Positions 1 through 8,323 of a stretch of DNA of 64,000 nucleotides are shown piece by piece (the first letter of the stretch is position 1; every line of letters starts with the position of its first letter). The DNA comes from Chromobacterium aquaticum (GTDB lineage: Bacteria; Pseudomonadota; Gammaproteobacteria; Burkholderiales; Chromobacteriaceae), in NCBI RefSeq assembly GCF_021129195.1, contig NZ_JAJOHW010000053.1, forward strand, positions 16,361 through 80,360. Direction: 5' to 3'. The notes under the pieces were generated by a model. The model was not told where the DNA came from and did no database searches. It saw nothing but the letters and a program-made list of their open reading frames with translations. A program made the translations under genes and the position numbers.

Positions 1-88
1 TGGCAACGAGCAAGGCCGCCAAACTCAGAACCACGATCAGCGCCATGGCCAAGACACATGCGCCCTCGTAGGCCCAGTAGCCGGACAT
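1..88 (-). CDS. Partial small membrane protein, N-terminus only
   Basis: This is the 5' end of a gene that runs off the window. The second of two in-frame ATGs (86-88) is chosen because the GAGGAG just upstream then has a 6-base spacing; the first ATG (92-94) would abut it. The 29 visible residues begin MSGYWAYEGACVLAMALIV and contain a run of about 16 hydrophobic residues, so an N-terminal membrane segment is likely. It starts 10 bases after the stop of the 91-residue gene upstream and is probably the third gene of the permease operon. I do not recognise the family. Confidence 0.5.
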   Translation of the reverse strand, partial: MSGYWAYEGACVLAMALIVVLSLAALLVA

Positions 89-98
89 CGCCATCTCC

Positions 99-374
99 TC
101 AAGCCAGGCCGGTCTGGCGCATGCGCTCCAGACCGAAGGCACTGATCCGGTAATTGAACAATAAGCGCCCATCCTCGGCACGCCAGCGCTCGCTCAGTGC
201 CACGACCAGGCCGCTGGCGCTCAAATCGGCCAGATTGGCTCGCACCATGCCCAGCCAATAAGCGTCCTCCGGCTTGCGGTATTCGCGGCAGATGCGGCCG
301 GCCAGTTCGATATCCCACAAGCCGGGCTGCCTGGCCAAGGCCTGCAGGATAAAACCCTTGATATGGATCTTCAT
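99..374 (-). CDS. Small protein with winged-helix-like pattern, function unknown
   Basis: A 91-residue protein whose ATG overlaps the stop of the permease gene by 4 bases (ATGA), so the two are probably translationally coupled. It begins MKIHIKGFILQALARQPGLW. It has an alternating helix pattern, a central segment with an Arg/Leu-rich helix and a C-terminal stretch (residues about 72-90) that looks like the wing and last helix of a winged-helix fold. There is no signal peptide or membrane segment. It could be a small DNA-binding or adaptor protein tied to the permease. This is inference from the pattern only; I do not recognise a named family. Confidence 0.6.
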   Translation of the reverse strand: MKIHIKGFILQALARQPGLWDIELAGRICREYRKPEDAYWLGMVRANLADLSASGLVVALSERWRAEDGRLLFNYRISAFGLERMRQTGLA

Positions 375-1414
375 GCCCCCTCCTCCACCAGGCGCACCGC
401 ACCAACGTTGCGCTCGCTGTCCGACACCATCACAAAGCCGCCGGCAATCACCAGCGCGAGGCCGATCAGGAAATACCACTCGGGAAAATTCAAGGTGAAC
501 GCGGCGGTGAACAGCGTGGCGAACATCGCGTAGAACGCGCCTATCGCCTGGCCGCGCCCCACGCCTATCAGCGGAAACGATTTGTACCAGGCCACCGCGC
601 AGAAAGCGAAGCTGAGCGCGCCCACCGCCAGGTAGAGCAGCGGCCGCCACGCCCACAGCTCGCCGGCCAGGCGGTACACCGGCAGCGGCGTCAGCCAGGC
701 CAGGGCCGGCAGGATCAGCAACACCCAGTACAGCGCCTCGGCGAGATAGCGTATCGTCACCCCGCAATCGGGGTCGGTCACATCCATCGCCCGCCCGACG
801 ATGGCGCCTTCCATGCCCCAACCCAGCGCCGCCAGCGCGCCGCCCAGATACCCCAGCCAGCGCGCGCCGCCCTCCGTGTCCAATTCGCCCAGCAAGGCCG
901 GCAGATAGATGGCGACGCCGCCCAACACGATCACCGCGATGCCCAGCGCCGCGCGGCGGCCTATCCGCTCGCGGTACCACAGCCGCGCCAGCGTCGCGCC
1001 CACCACCGGATACAACAAGCCGGCCACCGCGGCGAACACCGCGCCCACATAGCCCATGGCCAGGTAGGAACCGAAATTGGCCAGCAAGCCGCCCATTACC
1101 GCCGCCAGGAAATACCATTTGGAAATGCCGCCAAACCGCCATAGCGTGCGAAAGAAGTCGGCCAGCTTGCCCAAGGCCGCCAGCCAGAACAATTGAAACA
1201 CCACCACCAGGCAGGCATGAAAGGCGGTCAGCACCGCCGCCGCCATCAGGAAGTTCGCCGGCGAGCCCTGGCTCAGGCCGGATAGCGGCGTCTCGTGCCA
1301 GATCGCGGTGCCCGGCACATACCACGCGCCCCACAATACCGCCGCCCATAAGGCCCAGCCATAACCCCAGCGGGTCCGGCGGCGCAGATACTGCTGTCTG
1401 TGCATGCTGCTCAT
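371..1414 (-). CDS. DMT-superfamily (EamA-like) membrane transporter
   Basis: A roughly 347-residue integral membrane protein with about ten hydrophobic segments and internal duplication, as in drug/metabolite transporters. It opens with a Trp/Gly-rich first helix (WALWAAVLWGAWYVPGTAIW). The start is taken at ATG 1412-1414; ATG 1403-1405 is also possible, and the ribosome site is weak for both. The frame stays open upstream to about 1492. It heads an operon with the 91-residue gene (4-base overlap) and the truncated membrane gene. A dyad shared with the bet-like promoter lies about 127 bases upstream. Substrate unknown; the shared operator hints at a quaternary amine or a related compound, which is inference. 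Confidence 0.75.
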   Translation of the reverse strand: MSSMHRQQYLRRRTRWGYGWALWAAVLWGAWYVPGTAIWHETPLSGLSQGSPANFLMAAAVLTAFHACLVVVFQLFWLAALGKLADFFRTLWRFGGISKWYFLAAVMGGLLANFGSYLAMGYVGAVFAAVAGLLYPVVGATLARLWYRERIGRRAALGIAVIVLGGVAIYLPALLGELDTEGGARWLGYLGGALAALGWGMEGAIVGRAMDVTDPDCGVTIRYLAEALYWVLLILPALAWLTPLPVYRLAGELWAWRPLLYLAVGALSFAFCAVAWYKSFPLIGVGRGQAIGAFYAMFATLFTAAFTLNFPEWYFLIGLALVIAGGFVMVSDSERNVGAVRLVEEGA

Positions 1415-1540
1415 AGCGGTCAGCTTCTGGTTTCGGACGCCGCAGAGCAACACGCGGCGCCTATTCTTGGTTCGAACGCAACAAGACGACATTCATCGGC
1501 CTTGCCAGACTAGGCCTAAAAATTACCACAAGTTAATTTT

Positions 1541-1555
1541 TTTACCAATAGTAAA
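1541..1555. promoter_or_regulatory. Candidate operator dyad upstream of the permease
   Basis: The 15-mer TTTACCAATAGTAAA has perfect 5-base arms (TTTAC/GTAAA) around a 5-base spacer, in an AT-rich patch between the permease and the PAS regulator. It matches TTTACCAATGGTTAA at 3726-3740, in front of the aldehyde dehydrogenase gene, at 13 of 15 positions. I infer a shared regulator site, most simply for the XRE-PAS protein encoded between the two copies. Confidence 0.5.
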
Positions 1556-1574
1556 TAAAATTTACACTGACCAT

Positions 1575-1603
1575 GAAAAAAGCCAGCCGACAAACGGCTG
1601 GCT
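1575..1603 (-). terminator. Intrinsic terminator of the XRE-PAS gene
   Basis: Perfect 9-bp arms (1581-1589 and 1595-1603) with a 5-base loop. On the minus strand the hairpin is followed by a run of T. It lies 22 bases past the stop of the PAS gene. Confidence 0.85.
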
Positions 1604-1624
1604 TCCGTGACTGCAGAGTACTGC

Positions 1625-3481
1625 TCAGCGCGGGCCCAAGGCTCCGATCAGACGGCAGAGCACGCCGCCTTCATCGCGCTGCGCCACCAGGGACAGGGCC
1701 AGAGGCAGGGTCTTGCCGCCTTCGCCATGCCACAGCACATCCAATTGCGCGCGACTGGAAATATTGAAAATCGCCTCCAGGCTATCCAACCAGCGCTGCC
1801 GCGACGCGGCGCGCAAGCCGTCCAGAAAGCGCTGCTCCGCCACCTCCTCCTGGGGCGCGCCGAACAATAGCGTCGCGGCCGGCGGCGACAGCCGCAGCCG
1901 CCCGGCGGCGAGATCCCACTCCCAGCTGGCCATGCCGATGGACTGCAACGCCAGTTCGCTGCGCTGCCCGGCCGCTTCCAACACGCGGCGCGCCTCCCGG
2001 CGCTCGGCCACCTCCTCCACCACCGCGATCAGATGCCAGGGCTCGCCGCTCACGGGATGCCGGCTCAGCGAGGCGCTGACATTCACCCAGACATGGCCGC
2101 CCTGTTTGCGCAGCAGGCGCTTCTCCAGCGAAAAATGGGCGATCTCCCCGCTCAACAACTGATCCAGCCGCAGCAGATTGTCCTCCAGGTCCTCCGGATG
2201 AGTCAGTTGCTGGAAGCTCAAGCCCTCCATCTCCGTCGGCGCATAACCCACCATGTCCGCCAGCCGGCGGTTCACCTTCTGCCAGCGCCCGTCCAGGTCC
2301 AAATGCGCCAGACCCAGAGCCGCCTGCTCGAAAATCTCGCGGAAGCGTTCCTCGCTTTCACTGAAGGCCACCGCGGCCTGGCGACTGTCGGTCACGTCCC
2401 GGGTCGCGCCTATCATCGCCTCCGCCCGCCCCTCGCCGTACAGCACCTCTCCCTCTTCGTGAATATGGCGGCGGCGGCCATCCGGCAACAGAATGCTGTA
2501 TTCCACCCGGTAAGGCTGGCGCTCGCCTATCGCCCGCCGGATGGCGGCATCGATGCGCTCGCGGTCCTCCGACACCATGGCGGCGAAGTAGCGCTCCATC
2601 GTCACCTTGAAGGCTTGCGGCTGCCAGCCGAAAATCCGGTAGGCCTCGTCCGACCAGATGCAATCGTCCTTGCCCACGTCCCAGAACCAACTGCCCAGAT
2701 GGGCGATGGACTGAGCCTTGTCCAGGATGGCCTGGTTCTGGCGCAAGGCCTGCTCCGCCAGGCAGCGCTGGGTGATGTCGAAGCTGACGCCTATCATCTT
2801 CACCGGCCGGCGGTCGGCATCCAGCACGCAGGTGGCGCGCGACGCGATCCAGCGCGTGTCGCCCGCCGGCCAGCGCACGCGGAACTCCGCCTCGTAAGCG
2901 GCGCCGGAACGCAAGCATTCCTCCTGCCGCGCCCGCAAGGCCGGCGCGTCGGCAGGTTCCAGCGCGGCCCAGAAATCATTCAGCAGGCGCAGCGGGCGGC
3001 CAAACAATTGCTCGGCATTGGCGGAATAGGCCACCGCATCGGTCAGGATGTTCCACTCCCAAGTAACGATGCCGGACACATTCTGCGCGAACTTCATTCG
3101 CGCTTCGTTTTCCATGATCTCCGCCAGATGCTTGCGTCGTATTTCGGTCAGTTGCTCATCGCTGCCCGCCGCCGTGGCCAGATCCAGCACCGCCTGCTCG
3201 CCATAGCGCAGCCAGACCCAGTTGACCCCGAGAAAATCCGCCAACACCCGCAGCTTGCGATATTCGATTTCGCCACCGCGCGTCCATTTGTGCACGGCGG
3301 CGGACGACACGCCCAAGGCCTCCGCCACTTGTTTGAGCATGATGCGCTTGCGCCCCAGCACTTCTTTCAGGCGAAGGGCGAAAGTTTCATCCCCGGCGGC
3401 TACAGCGGCTTGACTGACTTGGTTTGGCAACACGGAACTGGTCGCGGCGGCTGGCCGCGCCTCCTGGCTAGTTGGACGCAT
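1625..3481 (-). CDS. XRE-type HTH regulator with four PAS domains
   Basis: A protein of about 618 residues from ATG 3479-3481. The frame stays open to 3700 and other ATGs lie at 3541, 3574 and 3610; none has a convincing ribosome site. Residues about 32-95 form a Cro/CI-type helix-turn-helix (LKQVAEALGVSSAAVHKWTRG). Four PAS units follow, at roughly 125-245, 250-375, 380-500 and 510-615; the first three end in typical PAC motifs (GVSFDITQR, GATRDVTDS). There is no kinase, GGDEF, EAL or other output domain, so the HTH must be the output: a one-component sensor. It is divergent from the bet-like genes and lies between two copies of a shared dyad, so it probably controls both flanking operons. 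The ligand is unknown; PAS domains may bind small molecules, haem or flavin. Confidence 0.85.
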   Translation of the reverse strand: MRPTSQEARPAAATSSVLPNQVSQAAVAAGDETFALRLKEVLGRKRIMLKQVAEALGVSSAAVHKWTRGGEIEYRKLRVLADFLGVNWVWLRYGEQAVLDLATAAGSDEQLTEIRRKHLAEIMENEARMKFAQNVSGIVTWEWNILTDAVAYSANAEQLFGRPLRLLNDFWAALEPADAPALRARQEECLRSGAAYEAEFRVRWPAGDTRWIASRATCVLDADRRPVKMIGVSFDITQRCLAEQALRQNQAILDKAQSIAHLGSWFWDVGKDDCIWSDEAYRIFGWQPQAFKVTMERYFAAMVSEDRERIDAAIRRAIGERQPYRVEYSILLPDGRRRHIHEEGEVLYGEGRAEAMIGATRDVTDSRQAAVAFSESEERFREIFEQAALGLAHLDLDGRWQKVNRRLADMVGYAPTEMEGLSFQQLTHPEDLEDNLLRLDQLLSGEIAHFSLEKRLLRKQGGHVWVNVSASLSRHPVSGEPWHLIAVVEEVAERREARRVLEAAGQRSELALQSIGMASWEWDLAAGRLRLSPPAATLLFGAPQEEVAEQRFLDGLRAASRQRWLDSLEAIFNISSRAQLDVLWHGEGGKTLPLALSLVAQRDEGGVLCRLIGALGPR

Positions 3482-3715
3482 GACGATGATGGCGCGGCGA
3501 CGCGCCCAAGCCGCAACCCCGCGGCCGTCAGCCGGCATGTTAACCCAGGGTGGAAAAATCCCGAAGCGGACCATTGCCCTCGATACCGGCAAGCCGGCAT
3601 CGGCCTCCATCCCGGCTTGACCATAGCTGATATAGCCAAAGCAAATAGATTCGTCATAACCATAGCCGTTTCCGGATTGCAGCTCGCGGCAAAGCAACAC
3701 TACAATTAAACCAAA

Positions 3716-3750
3716 GGTAAATTAATTTACCAATGGTTAATTACATTAAC
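3716..3750. promoter_or_regulatory. Cluster of overlapping dyads upstream of betB-like gene
   Basis: Three overlapping symmetric sequences occur in 35 bases, ending 19 bases before the ATG of the aldehyde dehydrogenase: the perfect 16-base palindrome GGTAAATTAATTTACC (3716-3731), TTTACCAATGGTTAA (3726-3740, shared with 1541-1555) and GTTAAT-TAC-ATTAAC (3736-3750, perfect 6-base arms). This density is typical of an operator. The regulator is inferred to be the divergent XRE-PAS protein. Confidence 0.6.
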
Positions 3751-3769
3751 TGCATCCGAAAGGCCAAGC

Positions 3770-5239
3770 ATGATCCACACTCAGCTCTTCATCGATGGCC
3801 AATGGCGCGACGCCGCCAAGCGGCAAACCCGCCAGATTCTCAATCCCTGCGACGAAACCGTGATCGCGCTTGCCGCCGATGGCGACCGCCGCGACGCCCA
3901 GGACGCCATCGCCGCCGCGCGCGCCGCCTTCGACACCGGCTCCTGGCGCGGCAGCACTCCGCGCCAGCGCAGCCGCCTGCTGCTGGACATCGCCCAGTTG
4001 CTGGAACGCGACAGCGAAGACCTGGCCGCGCTGGAAACCTTGAACACCGGCAAGACCCTGGCCGAAAGCCGCACCGATATGGGCGATGTCGCCGCCACCT
4101 TCCGCTATTTCGCCGGCCTGGTGGCCACCGACAGCGGCCAGGCCAACGCCGCGCCCGAACACATAATCAGCCGCACCCTGCATGAACCGGTGGGCGTCTG
4201 CGGCCTGATCACGCCCTGGAACTACCCCTTGCTGCAAGCGGCGTGGAAGATCGCGCCAGCGCTGGGCGCCGGCAACTGCGTGGTGCTCAAGCCCAGCAGC
4301 CTGACCCCGCTGAGCAGCTGGCGCTTCACCCAATTGCTGACCGAGCTGGACCTGCCTCCCGGCGTGTTCAACCTGGTCAGCGGCGGCGCCGAGGTGGGCG
4401 CCGAACTGGCGGAGCACGCCGATGTAGACCTGGTGTCCTTCACCGGCGGCGCCCAGGCCGGGGCCAGCATCATGCGCGCCGCCAGCGGCAACTTCAAACG
4501 CATAGGGCTGGAGCTGGGCGGCAAAAACCCGAACATCGTCTGCGCCGACGCCGACCTCGACACCGCCGTCGACTACGCGCTGAACGCCGCCTTCTTCCAC
4601 GCCGGCCAGGTCTGCTCCGCCGGTTCGCGGCTGCTGTTGCAGCAAGAGATTCATGACGAGTTCGTGCGCCGGCTGGCGGAACGGCTGCCGCGCATCGTCA
4701 TCGGCCCCGGCCAGCTGCCGGACAGCCAGATGGGACCGGTTCAATCCGCCCAGCAGCACGACAAGATCCTGAGCCTGATCGCCGCCGGGGTGAAGGAAGG
4801 CGCCCGCCTGGTCTACGGCGGCGGCCGTCCGGACGGCGAGCGCTACCGCAACGGTTATTGGCTGCAGCCGACACTGCTGGCCGATGTCCACGCCGACATG
4901 CTCATCGCCAAAGAGGAGATTTTCGGCCCGGTCATTACCGTGGAACGCTTCCACGACGAGGCCGAGGCGCTGCGTCTCGCCAACGGCACGCCATACGGCC
5001 TGGCGGCGGCGGTGTGGACGCGGGATCTGGAGCGCGCCAGCCGCATGAGTCGCGCGCTGCGCTTCGGCACCGTCTGGGTCAACGACTATCACCCCTACTT
5101 CCCGGAAGCGCCATGGGGCGGCTTCAAGTCCAGCGGCATCGGCCGCGAGCTGTCGCGCATCGGCCTGGAAGAATACACCGAGCTCAAGCACAGCTACATC
5201 AATCTGGCGCCCAAGCCCATGGGCTGGTTTGGCGCTTGA
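3770..5239 (+). CDS. betB: Betaine aldehyde dehydrogenase-like enzyme
   Basis: A 489-residue NAD(P)-dependent aldehyde dehydrogenase of standard length. The family landmarks are all present: the TPWNYPLLQ segment, KPSSLTPLS at the cofactor site, FTGGAQAG, the catalytic Glu in LELGGKNP, the catalytic Cys in GQVCSAGSR and the C-terminal [15 protein letters not shown]. The last motif and the neighbouring GMC dehydrogenase favour oxidation of betaine aldehyde to glycine betaine over other aldehydes. The gene is followed after 49 bases by the choline-dehydrogenase-like gene, and a cluster of dyads sits just upstream. The exact substrate is not proven by sequence; gamma-aminobutyraldehyde-type dehydrogenases look similar. 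Confidence 0.85.
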   Translation: MIHTQLFIDGQWRDAAKRQTRQILNPCDETVIALAADGDRRDAQDAIAAARAAFDTGSWRGSTPRQRSRLLLDIAQLLERDSEDLAALETLNTGKTLAESRTDMGDVAATFRYFAGLVATDSGQANAAPEHIISRTLHEPVGVCGLITPWNYPLLQAAWKIAPALGAGNCVVLKPSSLTPLSSWRFTQLLTELDLPPGVFNLVSGGAEVGAELAEHADVDLVSFTGGAQAGASIMRAASGNFKRIGLELGGKNPNIVCADADLDTAVDYALNAAFFHAGQVCSAGSRLLLQQEIHDEFVRRLAERLPRIVIGPGQLPDSQMGPVQSAQQHDKILSLIAAGVKEGARLVYGGGRPDGERYRNGYWLQPTLLADVHADMLIAKEEIFGPVITVERFHDEAEALRLANGTPYGLAAAVWTRDLERASRMSRALRFGTVWVNDYHPYFPEAPWGGFKSSGIGRELSRIGLEEYTELKHSYINLAPKPMGWFGA

Positions 5240-5288
5240 GCGCCGCTTCGCCCGATCCCGCCTTCGTTCACGTCCTAGGAGAGTCAAG

Positions 5289-6971
5289 ATGAGCACCACT
5301 CAGGAATACGACTACATCATCGTCGGCGCTGGTTCCGCCGGCGGCGTGCTGGCGGCGCGGCTGAGCGAGGACAGCGATGTCCGCGTGCTGCTGCTGGAGG
5401 CCGGCGGGCCGGACTGGCGGCTGGACTGGCGCACCCAGATGCCGGCGGCGCTGGCCTATCCCTTGCAAGGCAGCACCTACAACTGGGCCTATCTGACCGA
5501 GCCGGAGCCGCATATGGGCGGGCGCCGCATGGCGCAGGCGCGCGGCAAGGGCCTGGGCGGCTCCTCGCTGATCAATGGCATGGTCTATATCCGCGGCAAT
5601 GCGCTGGACTACCAGGGCTGGGCCGAGCTGCCCGGCCTGGGCGACTGGAGCTATGCCGACTGCCTGCCCTATTTCCGCAAGGCGGAAAGCTACGACAAGG
5701 GCGCCAACGACTATCACGGTGGCGACGGGCCGCTGCACGTCACCACGCCCAAGGCCGGCATCAGCCCCTTGTTCGAAGCCTTCATCCAGGCCGGCGAACA
5801 AGCCGGCCACGGCCGCACCGACGATCTGAACGGCTATCGCCAGGAGGGCTTCGGCCCCATGGACCGCACCACCACCGCTAAAGGACGGCGCTGCAGCGTG
5901 TCGCTGGCTTATCTGGACACCGCTCGCGACCGCGCCAATCTCTCGGTGCAAACCCGGGCGCTGGCGGACCGCATCCTGTTCGACGGCGCGCGCGCCACCG
6001 GCGTGCAATACCTTCAGGGCGAGCGCAGCCACCAGGCCCGCGCCTTGCGCGAAGTCATCGTCTGCAACGGCGCGGTGGCTTCGCCGCAGTTGCTGCTGCG
6101 CTCCGGCGTCGGCGACGCCGCCGAACTCGGCCGCCACGATATCGCCATCGTCGCCCATCTGCCCGGCGTCGGCGCCAATCTGCAGGACCACCTGGAAATG
6201 TATCTGCAATACGAATGCCGGCAGCCGGTGTCGCTGTACCCGTCCCTGCGCTGGTGGAACAAGGCCCGCATCGGCGCTCAATGGTATCTGGACGGCAGCG
6301 GCGTCGGCGCCAGCAATCACTTCGAGGCCGGCGGCTTCATCCGCAGCGGTGAACACTTCGCCTATCCCAATCTGCAATACCACTTCCTGCCGCTGGCGGT
6401 GAATTACGATGGCAGCCACGCCGTCAAGATGCACGGTTTCCAGTGCCACGTCGGCTCGATGCGCTCGCCCAGCACTGGCCACGTCAAGCTGGCCAGCCGC
6501 GATCCGCGCGCCAAACCCTTGCTGCAATTCAACTATATGGCGCACGACACCGACTGGCGCGAATTCCGCGCCGCGGTGCGGCTGACGCGGGACATCATCG
6601 GCCAGGACGCGCTCGCATCCTTCCGCGGCAGGGAAATCCAGCCGGGCGCCGCGGTGCGCAGCGATCAGGAGATCGACCGCTTCGTCCAAACCCACGCCGA
6701 AACCGCGCTACATCCGTCCGGCAGCTGCAAGATGGGCGCCGCCGACGACCCGATGGCGGTGGTGGATCATCAAGGCCGGGTACACGGTGTGTCCGGCCTG
6801 CGCGTGGTGGACGCGTCCATCATGCCGCGCATCGTCACCGGCAATCTGAACGCGCCCACCATCATGATCGCCGAGAAAATCGCCGATCACATTCGCCGGC
6901 GGCCGCCATTGCCACGCTCCAGCGCGCCCTTCCACCAGGCCGCCGCCGCGTCGCCAGCGCTGTCCTTGTAG
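5289..6971 (+). CDS. betA: GMC oxidoreductase, choline dehydrogenase-like
   Basis: A 560-residue FAD enzyme. The start at 5289 has AGGAGAG 5-11 bases upstream. The N-terminal dinucleotide fold reads [19 protein letters not shown]; the GMC signatures [18 protein letters not shown] and the Gly-Ala-containing second signature (about residues 250-270, [13 protein letters not shown]) follow. The catalytic His lies in [10 protein letters not shown] and the last flavin motif is [13 protein letters not shown]. In the betA family this oxidises choline to betaine aldehyde, which the upstream gene would then oxidise. The C-terminal 25 residues are Pro/Ala/Arg rich and probably disordered. Other alcohols are possible substrates. 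No betI or betT gene is in view. Confidence 0.85.
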   Translation: MSTTQEYDYIIVGAGSAGGVLAARLSEDSDVRVLLLEAGGPDWRLDWRTQMPAALAYPLQGSTYNWAYLTEPEPHMGGRRMAQARGKGLGGSSLINGMVYIRGNALDYQGWAELPGLGDWSYADCLPYFRKAESYDKGANDYHGGDGPLHVTTPKAGISPLFEAFIQAGEQAGHGRTDDLNGYRQEGFGPMDRTTTAKGRRCSVSLAYLDTARDRANLSVQTRALADRILFDGARATGVQYLQGERSHQARALREVIVCNGAVASPQLLLRSGVGDAAELGRHDIAIVAHLPGVGANLQDHLEMYLQYECRQPVSLYPSLRWWNKARIGAQWYLDGSGVGASNHFEAGGFIRSGEHFAYPNLQYHFLPLAVNYDGSHAVKMHGFQCHVGSMRSPSTGHVKLASRDPRAKPLLQFNYMAHDTDWREFRAAVRLTRDIIGQDALASFRGREIQPGAAVRSDQEIDRFVQTHAETALHPSGSCKMGAADDPMAVVDHQGRVHGVSGLRVVDASIMPRIVTGNLNAPTIMIAEKIADHIRRRPPLPRSSAPFHQAAAASPALSL

Positions 6972-6998
6972 CGCCCCCCTATCCCAGGAGCCGCCGCC

Positions 6999-7259
6999 AT
7001 GTACGATTTCATCGGCCTGATTGGAGTCATCAGCTACCTGACCGCCTATGTCGGCCATCAATTGCTGGGCCTGCGCACATCGGACCCGCGCTATTTCGTC
7101 CTCAATCTGCTCGGCCCGGTCTGCATCCTGGTTTCCTTGTCCAACCACTTCAACCTGGCCTCCTTCGTCAACCAGTGCATGTGGTTCCTGATCACCCTGG
7201 GCGGCTGGTGGCGCGCCAGCCGGCGGCGGGCGCTGCCGGCGCCGGAGTCCGGCTCCTGA
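6999..7259 (+). CDS. Small CBU_0592-type membrane protein
   Basis: An 86-residue protein with about three hydrophobic segments (residues 3-20, 31-48 and 55-70) and a basic C-terminal tail. It resembles the small conserved membrane proteins grouped as CBU_0592. AGGAG lies 8-12 bases upstream of the ATG, and the gene begins 27 bases after the GMC oxidoreductase, so it probably belongs to that operon. Function unknown. Confidence 0.7.
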   Translation: MYDFIGLIGVISYLTAYVGHQLLGLRTSDPRYFVLNLLGPVCILVSLSNHFNLASFVNQCMWFLITLGGWWRASRRRALPAPESGS

Positions 7260-7329
7260 ACCTTGGGTGGACTGTCCGGGCATGGGCCGCTTATGCGACA
7301 ATCCGATGATTGAACCGCAAGACCCGCCC

Positions 7330-8307
7330 ATGAACGACATCCCGCACGCCATCCTGCTGATGGGCCCCACCGCCTCCGGCAAAACCGGCCTGGCGCTGGA
7401 GCTGGCCCGCCATTTTCCGGTGGAGATCGTCAGCGTGGACTCCGCGCTGGTCTATCGCGATATGGACATCGGCACCGCCAAGCCCAGCGCGGCGGAAATG
7501 GCGCAATGCCCGCACCACCTGATCGACATCATCAGCCCGCTGCACAGTTATTCCGCCGCCCAGTTCCACGCCGACGCCAACCGCCTGATCCGCGAGATCA
7601 ACGGCCGCGGCCGGCTGCCCTTGCTGGTGGGCGGCACCATGCTGTATTACAAGGCCTTGCTGGAAGGCTTGTCCGATCTGCCGCGCGCCGACGCGACGCT
7701 GCGCGCGCAACTGGACGCCGACGCCACGCAAGCCGGCTGGCCGGCGATGCATGCGCGGCTGGCGCAATTGGACCCGGACACCGCCGCCCGCCTCAATCCC
7801 AATGATTCGCAGCGCATTCACCGCGCGCTGGAGGTCTGCCTGCTCAGCGGCGAGCCGATGTCGCGGCTGCTGGCGCGCGGCAAGGAAGCCGCGGCCGACT
7901 TCCGCCTACTGTCGCTGGGCCTGGTGCCGGCGGAGCGCGCCTGGCTGCATCAACGCATCGCGCAGCGCTTCGAACTGATGCTGGAACAGGATTTCCTGGC
8001 CGAAGTCAGGCGCTTGCGCGAACAGTATCCGGCGCTGACGCTGGAGCTGCCGTCGATGCGCTGCGTCGGTTATCGCCAGGCTTGGGAATACCTGGACGGC
8101 GTCGGCGATGAACAAGCCTTCATCGACAAAGGCATTGCCGCCACCCGCCAGCTGGCCAAGCGCCAACTGACCTGGATGCGCAGCCTGGACCTGGTGCCGA
8201 TCAATGCCCAGCAGCCAGGTCTGGCCGAGCAGCTGTGCGCCGCCGTCGCCGCCTTCCAGGCCGGCGAGCCCTTGCCCGCCGGCCTGCGTTTCGACGGCGC
8301 CTACTAA
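7330..8307 (+). CDS. miaA: tRNA dimethylallyltransferase
   Basis: A 325-residue enzyme that adds a dimethylallyl group to A37 of tRNAs reading U-starting codons. The N-terminal P-loop is [17 protein letters not shown], followed by [19 protein letters not shown], the substrate-binding [16 protein letters not shown] and [14 protein letters not shown]. The C-terminal half contains [12 protein letters not shown] and the [13 protein letters not shown] motif near the end. The start is taken at 7330; an in-frame ATG at 7306 would add 8 residues, and neither has a clear ribosome site. In many proteobacteria miaA sits by mutL and hfq; here it stands alone. Confidence 0.95.
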   Translation: MNDIPHAILLMGPTASGKTGLALELARHFPVEIVSVDSALVYRDMDIGTAKPSAAEMAQCPHHLIDIISPLHSYSAAQFHADANRLIREINGRGRLPLLVGGTMLYYKALLEGLSDLPRADATLRAQLDADATQAGWPAMHARLAQLDPDTAARLNPNDSQRIHRALEVCLLSGEPMSRLLARGKEAAADFRLLSLGLVPAERAWLHQRIAQRFELMLEQDFLAEVRRLREQYPALTLELPSMRCVGYRQAWEYLDGVGDEQAFIDKGIAATRQLAKRQLTWMRSLDLVPINAQQPGLAEQLCAAVAAFQAGEPLPAGLRFDGAY

Positions 8308-8323
8308 GCCGGCCGCGCCCGAC

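Noticed and set aside
2033..3709. Plus-strand open frame of 558 codons opposite the XRE-PAS gene
   Set aside because: It is antisense to a gene with clear domains, its product is a low-complexity Arg/His/Gln/Leu mixture, and such shadows are expected in GC-rich DNA.
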